A stretch of DNA of 64,000 bases from Flavobacteriales bacterium (GTDB lineage Bacteria; Bacteroidota; Bacteroidia; Flavobacteriales; UBA7430), in NCBI GenBank assembly GCA_022425195.1, contig JAKMFX010000040.1:62001-126000 (forward strand), read 5' to 3'. The translations under genes and the position numbers were made by a program. Positions 1 to 8,382 of the stretch are shown here, one piece after another. Numbering within the stretch: position 1 is the stretch's first letter; each line of letters begins with the position of its first letter. The notes under the pieces were generated by a model that saw only the letters and a list, made by a program, of their open reading frames with translations, searched no databases and was not told where the DNA came from.

Positions 1-488
1 AAGAAGATATGTTGGCGCACATTCCCGCCATTCAACCTGTTGCAAATAAAGACTTAAAGCGAATGGCATCGGGTTATGGATACCGCATACACCCGATTTA
101 CAAGACTCGAAAAATGCACTGGGGCATGGATTTTTCCGCTCCAAAAGGGACTCCTATTTATGCCACAGGTGATGGTGTTGTCGATAAAACAAAACGCTCC
201 AAAAGAGGGTATGGAAACCACTTGCGCATCGATCACGGTTATGGCTACAAAACTTTTTATGCACACTTGGAAAAATACATCGTCAAAAGAAAACAAAAAG
301 TTAAACGGGGAGATATCATTGGATATGTTGGAAACTCCGGTACCTCAACGGCACCTCACCTTCACTATGAAGTGATTAGAAATGACAAAAAGGTAAATCC
401 TGTAAATTATTACTTTAATGATTTGACCGCTGAAGAGTATGACATCATGCTCGAGCTTGCCTCACAAGAAAATCAATCTTTTGACTAA
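1..488 (+). CDS. M23 family metallopeptidase (5' truncated by window edge)
   Basis: The frame is open through the left edge, so the true start lies outside the window; the first Met seen is at 9. The visible part is a complete peptidase M23 (LytM) domain. It has the zinc-binding pair HWGMDF (His and Asp) and the downstream HLHYE motif, with the usual Gly-rich core between them. Family members are zinc endopeptidases that cut peptide cross-links in peptidoglycan and act in the periplasm, often on division or envelope remodelling. Bacteroidota homologues usually have an N-terminal membrane segment and coiled coil, which would be in the missing part. The stop codon is directly followed by the ATG of the MerR gene, so the two are probably co-transcribed. 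Confidence 0.9.
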   Translation, partial: EDMLAHIPAIQPVANKDLKRMASGYGYRIHPIYKTRKMHWGMDFSAPKGTPIYATGDGVVDKTKRSKRGYGNHLRIDHGYGYKTFYAHLEKYIVKRKQKVKRGDIIGYVGNSGTSTAPHLHYEVIRNDKKVNPVNYYFNDLTAEEYDIMLELASQENQSFD

Positions 489-833
489 ATGGGAACCATG
501 CCTTCAGGAGAAAAAACCATCCAAAAAATATATTATTCCATAGGTGAAGTTGCCACCATGTTTGACGTTAACAAGTCCTTGATCCGATTTTGGGAGAAGG
601 AATTTAGCATCATCAAACCAAAAAAAAATCGAAAAGGCAATCGTTTCTTTACCGAGAAAGACATTGAAAATTTTAAAATCATCTTTCACCTCGTAAAGGA
701 AAGAGGGTACACGCTTCAAGGTGCGAAAAAAAAGCTTCGAGAAAATAAAGAAGATACCATCAAAAATGTTGAGCTGGTCAATCAACTCAAAGACATTCGA
801 GCTGAATTGGTCGCGATCAGAGAAGTTCTTTAA
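489..833 (+). CDS. MerR family transcriptional regulator
   Basis: A 114-residue protein with a MerR-type winged helix-turn-helix in residues 15-85. The YYSIGEVATMF start, the VNKSLIRFWEKEF recognition region and the wing (NRKGNRFFTEKDI) are all visible. A short charged helix follows, and there is no long effector-binding domain. Small MerR proteins of this kind are DNA-binding dimers; the ligand and targets are unknown. The ATG touches the stop of the M23 peptidase gene, which implies translational coupling. The 3' end overlaps the convergent NusG-like gene by 4 bases. No metal-binding cysteines are present, so it is not a metal sensor of the classical MerR type. Confidence 0.85.
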   Translation: MGTMPSGEKTIQKIYYSIGEVATMFDVNKSLIRFWEKEFSIIKPKKNRKGNRFFTEKDIENFKIIFHLVKERGYTLQGAKKKLRENKEDTIKNVELVNQLKDIRAELVAIREVL

Positions 834-1318
834 TCACTTCGCTCCACATCTGAAACGGGTAAACGAGCAATCAGAGACATTCCCAATTGTCGAACGTTCA
901 ACACGATTTTGTTTTTGGCCTGATAAAGAACAACTCCAGTAGCTCCTTTAAGAGCCCCTTCTTTGACTTTAAGCTCCGTTCCTGGATCATATGACCTTAC
1001 ATCAACAGAATCGTAATTCCCTAAAAAGCTTTTGATCGCGATGATTTCCTCCTCCTTGACTTGCGCTACACTTCCTAGCCAAAACAAAAAACGAACCACG
1101 CCTAAAGTTTGAAGAATCGCGATTTTTTGTGAATCTGTCTCTGGAGCCTTAACAAATAGATACGATTTGAAAATGGGCTCCTCTACCCATTTTTTCCGAT
1201 CAGACCACTGCTTCAGTGTTTTCTGAAGAGGACAATAACAATCAACCCCCTGTTTCAAAAGTCTATCACGAACTTTCTTCTCGTTTCTGGGCTTTGTATA
1301 TAAAACATTCCAAGTCAA
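830..1318 (-). CDS. UpxY/NusG-like transcription antiterminator
   Basis: A 162-residue protein with a NusG N-terminal (NGN) domain starting WNVLYTKPRNEKKV and a C-terminal KOW-type region (about residues 110-150; EGALKGATGVVLYQ). This is the layout of the Bacteroidota UpxY/RfaH-like NusG paralogues. These bind RNA polymerase and favour elongation through long surface-polysaccharide operons. The housekeeping NusG is usually longer and sits beside the secE and ribosomal protein genes, which are not seen here. Its only carbohydrate neighbour is galE, divergent across an 89-base spacer. No polysaccharide cluster follows, so its target operon is probably elsewhere. It converges on the MerR gene with a 4-base overlap. 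Confidence 0.8.
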   Translation of the reverse strand: MTWNVLYTKPRNEKKVRDRLLKQGVDCYCPLQKTLKQWSDRKKWVEEPIFKSYLFVKAPETDSQKIAILQTLGVVRFLFWLGSVAQVKEEEIIAIKSFLGNYDSVDVRSYDPGTELKVKEGALKGATGVVLYQAKNKIVLNVRQLGMSLIARLPVSDVERSD

Positions 1319-1342
1319 TTATAAATCCTTTAAAAGCCGTTT

Positions 1343-1366
1343 CGTAAAAATAACACTATTTTTACG
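1343..1366. promoter_or_regulatory. 9-bp inverted repeat in the divergent antiterminator/galE spacer
   Basis: The arms CGTAAAAAT (1343-1351) and ATTTTTACG (1358-1366) are perfectly complementary around a 6-base loop. The repeat lies midway between the divergent starts at 1318 and 1408. It could be an operator for a dimeric regulator or a hairpin in the leader. No run of T follows either arm beyond the stem itself, so it is a poor terminator. The role is inferred from position only. Confidence 0.4.
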
Positions 1367-1407
1367 TTCAAATAGTATGCAATCCACATAATGCGGAATA
1401 ATCTAAA

Positions 1408-2421
1408 ATGAAGAAAAAAATACTCGTTACAGGTGGTGCTGGGTATATTGGAAGCCACACAGTTATTGCACTATGTGAAGCAGGCTTTGAACCGATAATC
1501 GCTGACAATTACTCTAACTCGGAGCCTTGGATTCTTGATCAACTCACAAAAATCACGAAAAAGAAAATAAAAAACTACACCGTAGATTGTACAGATAAAG
1601 ATGGGCTGAAAAAAGTTTTTAAGGAAGAACAAATCTATGGAGTCATTCACTTTGCGGCATATAAAGCAGTAGGTGAATCGGTTGAAAATCCCTTGAAATA
1701 CTACCAAAACAATATCGGCTCGCTAAATTGTGTTATTGAACTCATGAATGAGTACGGTGTCGAAAATTTAGTTTTCTCTTCTTCGTGTACGGTATACGGC
1801 GAGGCTGACTATTTGCCCGTAGATGAAAAACACCCCATAAAAAAGGCGGAATCTCCTTACGGTTACTCAAAACAAGTGTGTGAGACCCTAATCTCAGACT
1901 GCCTTAATTCTAACCAACTAACTCGAGCAATTACACTACGTTATTTCAACCCTGTTGGAGCGCATACATCAGGTCTGATTGGTGAGCTACCTATTGGAAC
2001 GCCAAACAACTTAGTCCCTTTCATCACTCAAACTGCAGCGGGTATCAGAAAATATCTAACCGTATTCGGGAATGATTACAAGACTGACGACGGTACCTGT
2101 ATTCGAGATTATATTCATGTGATGGATTTAGCCAACGCACATGTAAAAGCGCTAAATACCATGAGTGAAACCGGTAAATCTATCACCTTAAACGTTGGGA
2201 CGGGAAAAGGGAGTTCTGTGCTAGAGGCCGTTCAATCTTTCGAAAAAGTAAATCAGCTAAAATTAAATTATAGAATAGGTCCAAAAAGAAGTGGGGATAT
2301 AGAACAAATCTATGCTGCAACGGAACTGGCCGAAAAAACACTAAAATGGAGAACCGAATATTCTATAGACGATGCAATGAAGGATGCCTGGCGTTGGGAA
2401 AAAAACTTAGCTAATAAATAA
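1408..2421 (+). CDS. galE: UDP-glucose 4-epimerase
   Basis: A 337-residue extended short-chain dehydrogenase. The NAD-binding GGAGYIGSH motif is at residues 8-16, the catalytic Ser lies in the SSSCTVYG segment, and the Tyr/Lys pair is Y151 and K155 in YGYSK. Length and the C-terminal substrate region match GalE. It interconverts UDP-glucose and UDP-galactose in the cytoplasm and supplies precursors for surface glycans. It is a monocistronic gene between a divergent antiterminator gene and a strong terminator. A related UDP-sugar specificity (UDP-GlcNAc epimerase) cannot be excluded from sequence alone. Confidence 0.95.
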   Translation: MKKKILVTGGAGYIGSHTVIALCEAGFEPIIADNYSNSEPWILDQLTKITKKKIKNYTVDCTDKDGLKKVFKEEQIYGVIHFAAYKAVGESVENPLKYYQNNIGSLNCVIELMNEYGVENLVFSSSCTVYGEADYLPVDEKHPIKKAESPYGYSKQVCETLISDCLNSNQLTRAITLRYFNPVGAHTSGLIGELPIGTPNNLVPFITQTAAGIRKYLTVFGNDYKTDDGTCIRDYIHVMDLANAHVKALNTMSETGKSITLNVGTGKGSSVLEAVQSFEKVNQLKLNYRIGPKRSGDIEQIYAATELAEKTLKWRTEYSIDDAMKDAWRWEKNLANK

Positions 2422-2467
2422 CCCGAGCTTAAGGAGAAAATCACTTTTTATCGGACAACTCACATAT

Positions 2468-2497
2468 AAAAAAACCTCTCAATTTGAGAGGTTTTTT
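2468..2497. terminator. Bidirectional rho-independent terminator, galE/tonB
   Basis: The inverted repeat AAAACCTCTC / GAGAGGTTTT has a 5-base loop, an A-tract before it and a T-tract after it, so it can act on both strands. It lies between the end of galE (2421) and the end of the convergent tonB gene (2499). Confidence 0.85.
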
Positions 2498-2498
2498 C

Positions 2499-3197
2499 TT
2501 ATTGTAATCTAAAGTTAATTGGAACGGTAAAGCTACAAGGCACCGACTTACCTCTTTGCTTTGCTGCGATGAGCTTGGGTATGGAGTTTACCAAACGTAA
2601 AGCTTCTTTTCTTAGGTGTTTGTCTTGGCCTCTGACAACGACTGACTTTGTGATCATTCCGGTTTTATCAATGACAAACTGAACAAATATTTTTTCTGAA
2701 ATTCCCATTTCCTTGGGGATAGAAGGGTACTTAAAGTTGTTCCGTATATGCCTCATAATTCCTTGTTGAAAGCACATGTATCGCTCTTGCCTAGAGACAT
2801 CTTCACATCCAGGGAAAATAGGTTTATCTTCTACGACAGCAAAGTTAAAAACTTCATCTTCTTCTTCCTCCTCCTCAATTTCGATGATTTCGTCTTCATC
2901 CGTATCCGTCTCTTCAATCTCAAGTTCAACCTCAATCTCTACATCGTCTTCTACAATTTTAATCACCGCTGGGGGGGGCGGTGGGGGCGGTGGTGGCTTT
3001 AGCTCTCTTTGTGTTGCAGGAATCATCTCCTCATCATCAAAAGCTAACTCCATGGTCCCTAAGTCAGTTGCTGACTTTTCATAACTTTTCCATTCAAAAG
3101 CAATCAGAGAGGCCGTTATAGCGATGATTAAACCAATCTGGACAAACATGCCTCGTTTGGTTTCTAAATTCGATTTTGGATTCTTTTTGATTTCCAT
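2499..3197 (-). CDS. tonB: TonB family energy transducer
   Basis: A 232-residue protein. One N-terminal membrane segment (about residues 18-36) is followed by a periplasmic linker with a run of nine prolines (about 68-76), then a strongly acidic Asp/Glu stretch (about 82-115). The C-terminal TonB fold is about residues 125-232, with IPKEMGISEKIFVQFVI and a final VPINFRLQ. TonB couples the ExbBD proton motor to outer-membrane receptors. The linker is acidic after the proline run, where classical TonB is basic (Glu-Pro/Lys-Pro). No exbB or exbD is adjacent. It may energise receptors such as the one at 17653-21402, but nothing in the sequence ties them together. Confidence 0.88.
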   Translation of the reverse strand: MEIKKNPKSNLETKRGMFVQIGLIIAITASLIAFEWKSYEKSATDLGTMELAFDDEEMIPATQRELKPPPPPPPPPAVIKIVEDDVEIEVELEIEETDTDEDEIIEIEEEEEEDEVFNFAVVEDKPIFPGCEDVSRQERYMCFQQGIMRHIRNNFKYPSIPKEMGISEKIFVQFVIDKTGMITKSVVVRGQDKHLRKEALRLVNSIPKLIAAKQRGKSVPCSFTVPINFRLQ

Positions 3198-3238
3198 CAG
3201 TAATGGCTTAAAGCGTAAAATTAAACATTTAGCAAAGA

Positions 3239-3619
3239 TTACAAAGCCTCATGACCTTTAAAAAATTCGGCGATTAAAAGAGCCAGTAAAATGCCTCCAT
3301 TGTTTGCTATGACATCCATCAAGTCTCCATATCTAGAAGGAATCAAAATGTGTTGAATCATTTCAATACCTATACCCAGAAAATTTCCAAGAAAAAGAAC
3401 TGTAAGCCATCTGTTCAAAACAGAACCTTGTGTGAAAGAATAAGAAAGAGAAGCTACAAATAGTAATAACGATAAAAGGGCATAACAGAACAAATGCACC
3501 GCCTTATCATACAAATTAAATTCTGGCACAGAAGCAGAAGGCATTATACTCCCAAATAAAATAAGCAAGGACCAAATTATTGATGGGTACGGCGTATACC
3601 AAATCGGTCTTTTAAGCAC
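3239..3619 (-). CDS. VanZ-like membrane protein
   Basis: A 126-residue protein of four predicted membrane segments. It has the VanZ-family pattern: [12 protein letters not shown] after helix 1, [12 protein letters not shown] in helix 2, and the [28 protein letters not shown] signature before the last helix. VanZ proteins are linked to low-level teicoplanin resistance in some Firmicutes, but the wider family has no settled function. It overlaps gcvH by 8 bases and is read with it, so the pair is one transcription unit. Nothing here suggests antibiotic resistance. Confidence 0.8.
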   Translation of the reverse strand: MLKRPIWYTPYPSIIWSLLILFGSIMPSASVPEFNLYDKAVHLFCYALLSLLLFVASLSYSFTQGSVLNRWLTVLFLGNFLGIGIEMIQHILIPSRYGDLMDVIANNGGILLALLIAEFFKGHEAL

Positions 3620-3992
3620 TCACTAAATCTTTGTAATCCTCGGGACTGAGTAAGTCATTTAATTCCGATGGGTTTGAAACCTCTACTTTAATCATCCATC
3701 CGTTTAGGTATGGATCTGTATTGACCAGCTCAGGAGCATCCTCTAACGCTTCATTAAAAGCAACCACTTCTCCAGAGATGGGCATGAAAAGATCCGAAAC
3801 GGTTTTCACAGCTTCCACAGAACCGAAAACAGCCTCTTTTTCTACAACCTCACCTTCTGTGTCTACATCTACATATACAATATCGCCCAACTCCTTTTGA
3901 GCAAAATCTGTGATGCCGATTACAATATGATTCCCCTCAATGCGAACCCATTCATGGTCTTTTGTATACTTTAAGTCAGCAGGTATATTCAT
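3612..3992 (-). CDS. gcvH: Glycine cleavage system H protein
   Basis: A 126-residue lipoyl-carrier protein of normal family length. The lipoylated lysine is K63 in the [12 protein letters not shown] motif, preceded by the conserved YTKDHEWVR start and [16 protein letters not shown]. GcvH shuttles the aminomethyl group between the P, T and L proteins of the glycine cleavage complex; none of these is nearby. Its octanoyl transfer would be done by LipB (62292-62996) in the same window. It is the first gene of a two-gene unit with the VanZ-like gene and has a good Bacteroidota promoter just upstream. Confidence 0.96.
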   Translation of the reverse strand: MNIPADLKYTKDHEWVRIEGNHIVIGITDFAQKELGDIVYVDVDTEGEVVEKEAVFGSVEAVKTVSDLFMPISGEVVAFNEALEDAPELVNTDPYLNGWMIKVEVSNPSELNDLLSPEDYKDLVSA

Positions 3993-4007
3993 CTATTTAT
4001 TTTTTTT

Positions 4008-4040
4008 CAAAAATACTAAAAACCTCTTGATTCTATTCAA
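4008..4040 (-). promoter_or_regulatory. Bacteroidota-type promoter of gcvH
   Basis: Read on the minus strand, TTG (4038-4040) is followed after 22 bases by TATTTTTG (4008-4015). This fits the Flavobacterium sigma-factor pattern TTG-N17-23-TAnnTTTG. The -7 element ends 16 bases before the gcvH start codon. The call is by consensus match only. Confidence 0.6.
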
Positions 4041-4152
4041 CATTATCAAATATCCTCCTCATGGAATATTCAAATACAATCGTCAAGATACTACAGCCGT
4101 ATTTTGGTATAATTTATGTGATATGAAAATCATACAATGAAACCATTCACCA

Positions 4153-4644
4153 ATGAAAAAGCTTTTAATCCTTTCAATAATGTTATTTACTGATGTCTGT
4201 TGTGTATCTCAAAATTCGACAATTCTACTTCCATCGATAAACATCAAATCTCTGGAAGGAAAAACATTGAATACCAAAGAATTTGATAACAAGGGCAAGC
4301 CTATGGTCATTGCATTTTGGGCAACATGGTGCAAACCCTGTACCAAAGAGTTAAATGCAATCTCTGATGTTTATGAACAGTGGCAAAAAGAAACAAAAGT
4401 AAAAGTGATTGCAATTTCTATTGATGATGCCAGAAATTCAAGCAAAGTGGCGCCTTATGCAAATGGGAAAGATTGGCCCTTTGAAATTTACCTAGACGAT
4501 AACAGCGATCTAAAAAGAGCGTTAAATGTCAATTCCATTCCACACACTTTCCTCTTAAATGCAAAAAAAGAAATCGTTTGGCAACACGCTTCTTATTTAG
4601 ATGGAGATGAAGAAGAACTCTATGAAGAGATCATAAAACTATAG
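4153..4644 (+). CDS. TlpA-like periplasmic thioredoxin
   Basis: A 163-residue protein with an N-terminal signal sequence (about residues 1-20) and a thioredoxin fold. The redox motif is WATWCKPC (Cys-Lys-Pro-Cys, about residues 56-63), and a cis-Pro follows in IPHTFLL. TlpA/ResA proteins reduce or isomerise disulfides in exported proteins. It is the first gene of a run of five plus-strand genes with 11, 3, -4 and -4 base spacings, ending with ubiX. Its likely clients are cysteine-containing envelope proteins such as the Omp28-like lipoprotein encoded two genes downstream, which is an inference from context. Confidence 0.88.
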   Translation: MKKLLILSIMLFTDVCCVSQNSTILLPSINIKSLEGKTLNTKEFDNKGKPMVIAFWATWCKPCTKELNAISDVYEQWQKETKVKVIAISIDDARNSSKVAPYANGKDWPFEIYLDDNSDLKRALNVNSIPHTFLLNAKKEIVWQHASYLDGDEEELYEEIIKL

Positions 4645-4655
4645 GGGTCCGTCTT

Positions 4656-6296
4656 ATGAAAAAACTACTCTTCGGACTACTTTTTTGCACAGAGCTCCTC
4701 CTTGCACAGGGCACTCAAAAGGGACAGCTCAGCGGGAATTTTGAAAGTAATTCTCAGATCTATTTCATGGATGCCGACATAGGTATTGACTCCGAAGACC
4801 TGCCGGATGAAAGATTCTTGATGAACAGCTTTGCCAACTTCACTTACACAACGAGTAACTTTAGTAGCGGTATGCGCTATGAAGCAAACCAAAATTCGCT
4901 GTTGGGATTTGACAAACGCCAGAATGGTGAGGGCATTACCTACCGTTACGCACAATTTAATAATCAAGGCTTGGATATTACCGCAGGTAATTTTTACGAA
5001 CAATTTGGCTGTGGGATGATCCTTCGCGCCTACGAAGAAAGAAGCCTGGGACACGACAATGCATTTGATGGAATCCGTTTGAAATACAGTCCATTTAAAG
5101 GGCTCTATTTAAAAGCATTAATTGGAAAACAACGATTGTTTTTTGATAAGGGAAAGGGAATCGTTAGAGGTGTAGATGGTGAAATCTCACTAAATGAATT
5201 TTTTATAGCACTGAAAGAAGTTAAAACACAGATGCTTATCGGAGGTAGTGTCGTAAGTAAGTTCCAAAAAGATTTAGACCCCATTTTCATTTTACCAGAA
5301 AATGTAGCTTCCTGGGCTGGTCGCTTTCATATTCATCACGGGAAATGGATTGTAGGCGCTGAGTATGTGCATAAATATATCGACCCTTCGGCAAGCAATA
5401 ATTTTATTTACAAAGAAGGTCAGGCTCTTTTGGCAAATGTGAGCTATTCTAAAAAAGGATTTGGTTTCTCATTGGCGGGGAAACGCATCGACAATATGAG
5501 CTTTAACGCGGATCGAAACCTAAAAGGACAAGAAGTAAGTATCAACTATTTACCCGCTCTAACAAAACAACATGCCTATACTTTAGCAACGATCTATCCT
5601 TATGGGACAATCACCAATGGAGAAATGGGGATACAAACAGAACTCAACTACAAAATCAAAAAAGGAGGATTTATAGGTGGCAAATACGGAATGGGAATTC
5701 TTGTAAATTTCTCGAATGCATACAGCATCAACAAAACACAAATTGACAAAGACACAGCTATCGGAGCATCCGGAACGATGGGCTATAACTCTGACTTCTA
5801 TAAGGTAGGGGATGAAAAATATTTTCAGGAATTCAACATCGAATTGTCACGAAAAGTGAATGGAAATCTGAAAATCACAGGGAGCTATATCAACACACAT
5901 TACAATAGCAAAATTATTGTGGGTTACGACTATTATGGAATGATCAAAGCGAATATTATTGTGTTGGAAGCGCAATACAAATTAAAGCCCAAACATTCCA
6001 TACGAACCGAAATTCAACATTTGAGCACAAAACAGCACGAAGGGAATTGGGCGATGGGATTGATTGAGCACACCGTATCTCCAAATTATTTCTTTGCCTT
6101 TCAAAACTTATATAATTACGGAAACCAAACCAAAAAAAATTACTACCCGAATGTTTCCGTAGGATACACCAAAAGGACTATGCGATTTGCCTTAGGATAC
6201 GGCAAACAAAGGCAGGGAATATTTTGTGTAGGTGGTGTTTGTCGTACGGTGCCCAAATCAAATGGAATTTCTTTGAATATCAGTTCAAGCTTTTAA
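4656..6296 (+). CDS. DUF6029 family outer-membrane protein
   Basis: A 546-residue protein with a signal peptide (LLFGLLFCTELLLAQG) and then a long series of amphipathic beta strands. I recognise the pattern of the Bacteroidota DUF6029 family: an early YEQFGCGMILRAYEERSLG segment, GFSLAGKRIDNMSF in the middle and a beta-rich C-terminus ending in Phe. It is probably an outer-membrane beta-barrel; substrate and role are unknown. It lies 11 bases after the TlpA-like gene and 3 bases before the Omp28-like gene, so the three are almost certainly co-expressed. Confidence 0.82.
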   Translation: MKKLLFGLLFCTELLLAQGTQKGQLSGNFESNSQIYFMDADIGIDSEDLPDERFLMNSFANFTYTTSNFSSGMRYEANQNSLLGFDKRQNGEGITYRYAQFNNQGLDITAGNFYEQFGCGMILRAYEERSLGHDNAFDGIRLKYSPFKGLYLKALIGKQRLFFDKGKGIVRGVDGEISLNEFFIALKEVKTQMLIGGSVVSKFQKDLDPIFILPENVASWAGRFHIHHGKWIVGAEYVHKYIDPSASNNFIYKEGQALLANVSYSKKGFGFSLAGKRIDNMSFNADRNLKGQEVSINYLPALTKQHAYTLATIYPYGTITNGEMGIQTELNYKIKKGGFIGGKYGMGILVNFSNAYSINKTQIDKDTAIGASGTMGYNSDFYKVGDEKYFQEFNIELSRKVNGNLKITGSYINTHYNSKIIVGYDYYGMIKANIIVLEAQYKLKPKHSIRTEIQHLSTKQHEGNWAMGLIEHTVSPNYFFAFQNLYNYGNQTKKNYYPNVSVGYTKRTMRFALGYGKQRQGIFCVGGVCRTVPKSNGISLNISSSF

Positions 6297-6299
6297 ACC

Positions 6300-7142
6300 A
6301 TGAGAAACTTAAAATATCTATTCGCTTTTATTGGAACATTATCCGTGATTCTCACTTCATGTGATGTCATTGAAGGTCCTTTCACAGAGGAGGCCGTTGT
6401 GGGGGAATGTCTAGAGAAATGTAAAAAAATCCTCTTAGAAGACTATACAGGGCACAAATGTGGAAATTGCCCTAGAGCCTCAGAAAAAGTGGAGGAATTA
6501 AAAAATATTTATGGCGAGCAATTGATCACCATCGCCATTCATGCTGGGTCATTCGCCGAACCCTCGGGCTCTTATTTTACAAACGATTTTAGAACAAATA
6601 CAGGAAATGAATGGGATCGACATTTTGGAATTAGTGCTGCAGGAAATCCAAAGGGTATGATCAATAGAAGTGGATACCCCGAGTCAAATCACATTTTAGA
6701 TTTTGAACAATGGACACAAGAGGTAGATAAGCATTTACAAAATAAACCCGAAGCTTATATTGATCTGGATGTGAACTACCATTCAACAACACGAAGTCTT
6801 GAAATTTTTTCTACAACTGAAATACTTCAATCCACTTCCGATGCGCTGAGCCTAAACATGATCTTGACTGAAAATAGTGTTATTGCCTACCAAAAAAATT
6901 ATGGTGCAGATCCGGAGAAAATCCCAGACTACGAACACAATCACATGATGCGAAAAAGTCTGACGGGTACTTGGGGCACTGATCTTGGTCAAAAGTATTA
7001 TGACAAGGACGATCTCATTAAAAAATCGTTTCATGTAATTCTTGACCTCGAATGGATTCCTGAAAACATGTCAGTTGTCGCATTTATCTCAAAAACAAAT
7101 AACTTTGAGCTTATTCAAGCTCAAGAAACTCCTATTAAATGA
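6300..7142 (+). CDS. Omp28-related lipoprotein
   Basis: A 280-residue protein with a lipoprotein signal (lipobox LTSC, Cys at about residue 21). It has the Omp28 family core: LLEDYTGHKCGNCPRASEKV, then a thioredoxin-like ITIAIHAGSFA strand, GNPKGMINR and a C-terminal beta region. CGNCP resembles a thioredoxin CxxC site, so a redox or disulfide function in the periplasm is plausible; Omp28 was first described as a Porphyromonas surface antigen. Overlap of its stop with the next ATG (ATGA at 7139-7142) implies translational coupling. Confidence 0.85.
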   Translation: MRNLKYLFAFIGTLSVILTSCDVIEGPFTEEAVVGECLEKCKKILLEDYTGHKCGNCPRASEKVEELKNIYGEQLITIAIHAGSFAEPSGSYFTNDFRTNTGNEWDRHFGISAAGNPKGMINRSGYPESNHILDFEQWTQEVDKHLQNKPEAYIDLDVNYHSTTRSLEIFSTTEILQSTSDALSLNMILTENSVIAYQKNYGADPEKIPDYEHNHMMRKSLTGTWGTDLGQKYYDKDDLIKKSFHVILDLEWIPENMSVVAFISKTNNFELIQAQETPIK

Positions 7143-7735
7143 AAAAAATACTCCCCCTAATTTTTAGCTTAGTTTCTTTAATTTGTCACGCCCAAAATTT
7201 TGACGCTGGACTTCTCTTTGGCTTCACCACAAGCCAGATCTCCGGTGATCAGCTCACAGGATACAATAAGCTTGGGGCCCGACTAGGAGCTTTTGTGAGC
7301 TATCCCTTACAAAAAAAGATGAATCTGCAAGTAGAAATGCAGTACATCCAAAAAGGAAGCAAGAAACCATTCGTTAAAAACAGTCCACAAACTTATTCCT
7401 TGACGCTTCACTACCTAGAAATCCCCATCACATTAAACTATAAGGTGAAGGAGGAAATCTACCTTGAATCAGGAATTGGTACAGGTTATTTATTTGCCTT
7501 TAAGGAAGAAGATGAATATGGAGACATCGGCAGTCATAAGCCAAATCGTCTCGCCATTGATTTTATTTTTGGAGCTCAATACCTCTTTAACGAAAAAACA
7601 AAAATATTACTTCGTATGGGCAATTCTATCATCCCTTTTCGAGGAGGCGCTACATGGGGTAAAGAGGTTTTCGGGAAAGGGCAATATTCTACGGTACTTT
7701 CATTAACTTTGCAACATCAAATGAATCGCCAATGA
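7139..7735 (+). CDS. Small outer-membrane beta-barrel protein (PorT/OmpA-barrel-like)
   Basis: A 198-residue protein with a signal peptide cleaved near LICHAQ. It has about eight alternating beta strands typical of the Bacteroidota porin-family barrels: FDAGLLFGFTTSQISG at the mature start, LHYLEIPITLNYK in the middle and STVLSLTLQH at the end. The LEIPI-type strand is shared with PorT-like proteins, but I would not call it PorT. It overlaps both neighbours by 4 bases. Its function is probably structural or in envelope assembly; the family is too broad to say more. Confidence 0.75.
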   Translation: MKKILPLIFSLVSLICHAQNFDAGLLFGFTTSQISGDQLTGYNKLGARLGAFVSYPLQKKMNLQVEMQYIQKGSKKPFVKNSPQTYSLTLHYLEIPITLNYKVKEEIYLESGIGTGYLFAFKEEDEYGDIGSHKPNRLAIDFIFGAQYLFNEKTKILLRMGNSIIPFRGGATWGKEVFGKGQYSTVLSLTLQHQMNRQ

Positions 7736-8292
7736 AACACAAAATCATAGTCGCCATTACAGGAGCCAGTGGCTCTATCTACGCCAAAGTTCTTTTAGAT
7801 AAGCTGGAAGCGCTAAAAAGTCAAATTGATTCCGTAGGAATTGTCATGTCTAAAAATGCTAAGGATGTATGGGAATTTGAATTGGGAAATGATTCCTATA
7901 AAAACTACCCCTTTGATTACTATGAAAAAGACGATTTCATGGCTCCTTTTGCTTCGGGATCTGCTCAATACAACACCATGATTATCGCTCCATGTTCAAT
8001 GGGCTCAATGGCTCGAATAGCAACTGGGATTTCTGATGATCTGGTCTGTCGTGCTGCAGACGTCATACTGAAAGAGCGCAGAAAACTAATTCTTATCAGT
8101 CGGGACACGCCCTTAAATTTGATTCACATCAACAATATGAAAACGATCACGGAAGCAGGTGGCGTCATCATGCCGGCAACACCTTCATTTTATAGTAAAC
8201 CCGAATCCTTTGAAGAACTTGCAGCCACAGTAATCGATAGAGCCATCGACATGTCTGGCATTTCACAAGAAAGCTACAGATGGCAGTCATAA
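7732..8292 (+). CDS. ubiX: Flavin prenyltransferase
   Basis: A 186-residue flavoprotein. The N-terminal IVAITGASGSIYAK matches the UbiX/Pad1 FMN-binding site, followed by the PCSMGSMARIATGISDDLVCRAADV and RDTPLNLIHINNM segments characteristic of the family. UbiX makes prenylated FMN, the cofactor of UbiD decarboxylases, in the cytoplasm. Its ATG overlaps the stop of the barrel gene (7732-7735), an odd partner that probably reflects operon packing rather than shared function. No ubiD homologue is in the window. No terminator is visible directly after it. Confidence 0.93.
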   Translation: MKHKIIVAITGASGSIYAKVLLDKLEALKSQIDSVGIVMSKNAKDVWEFELGNDSYKNYPFDYYEKDDFMAPFASGSAQYNTMIIAPCSMGSMARIATGISDDLVCRAADVILKERRKLILISRDTPLNLIHINNMKTITEAGGVIMPATPSFYSKPESFEELAATVIDRAIDMSGISQESYRWQS

Positions 8293-8354
8293 TTGTTGAT
8301 ATTTTTTAAAAAACTTTACCCCCCACAAGCGTAAACAAAAATTAAAAAATCCTT

Positions 8355-8362
8355 TATATTTG
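8355..8362 (+). promoter_or_regulatory. Candidate -7 element (TATATTTG) of the small gene at 8383
   Basis: TATATTTG fits TAnnTTTG and lies 20 bases before the ATG at 8383. A matching upstream TTG is not obvious. With the terminator at 8570-8609 it brackets the small gene as its own transcription unit. Confidence 0.5.
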
Positions 8363-8382
8363 GATGACTTTAAAAATGATCT

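Noticed and set aside
2776-3084. Plus-strand ORF with long Ser and Gly runs
   Set aside because: It is the exact antisense of the acidic and poly-Pro linker of tonB, so the runs are a by-product of Glu/Asp/Pro codons.
3940-4140. Possible 66-residue ORF upstream of the TlpA-like gene
   Set aside because: It overlaps the gcvH start and promoter, and its product is low-complexity and unlike a real protein.
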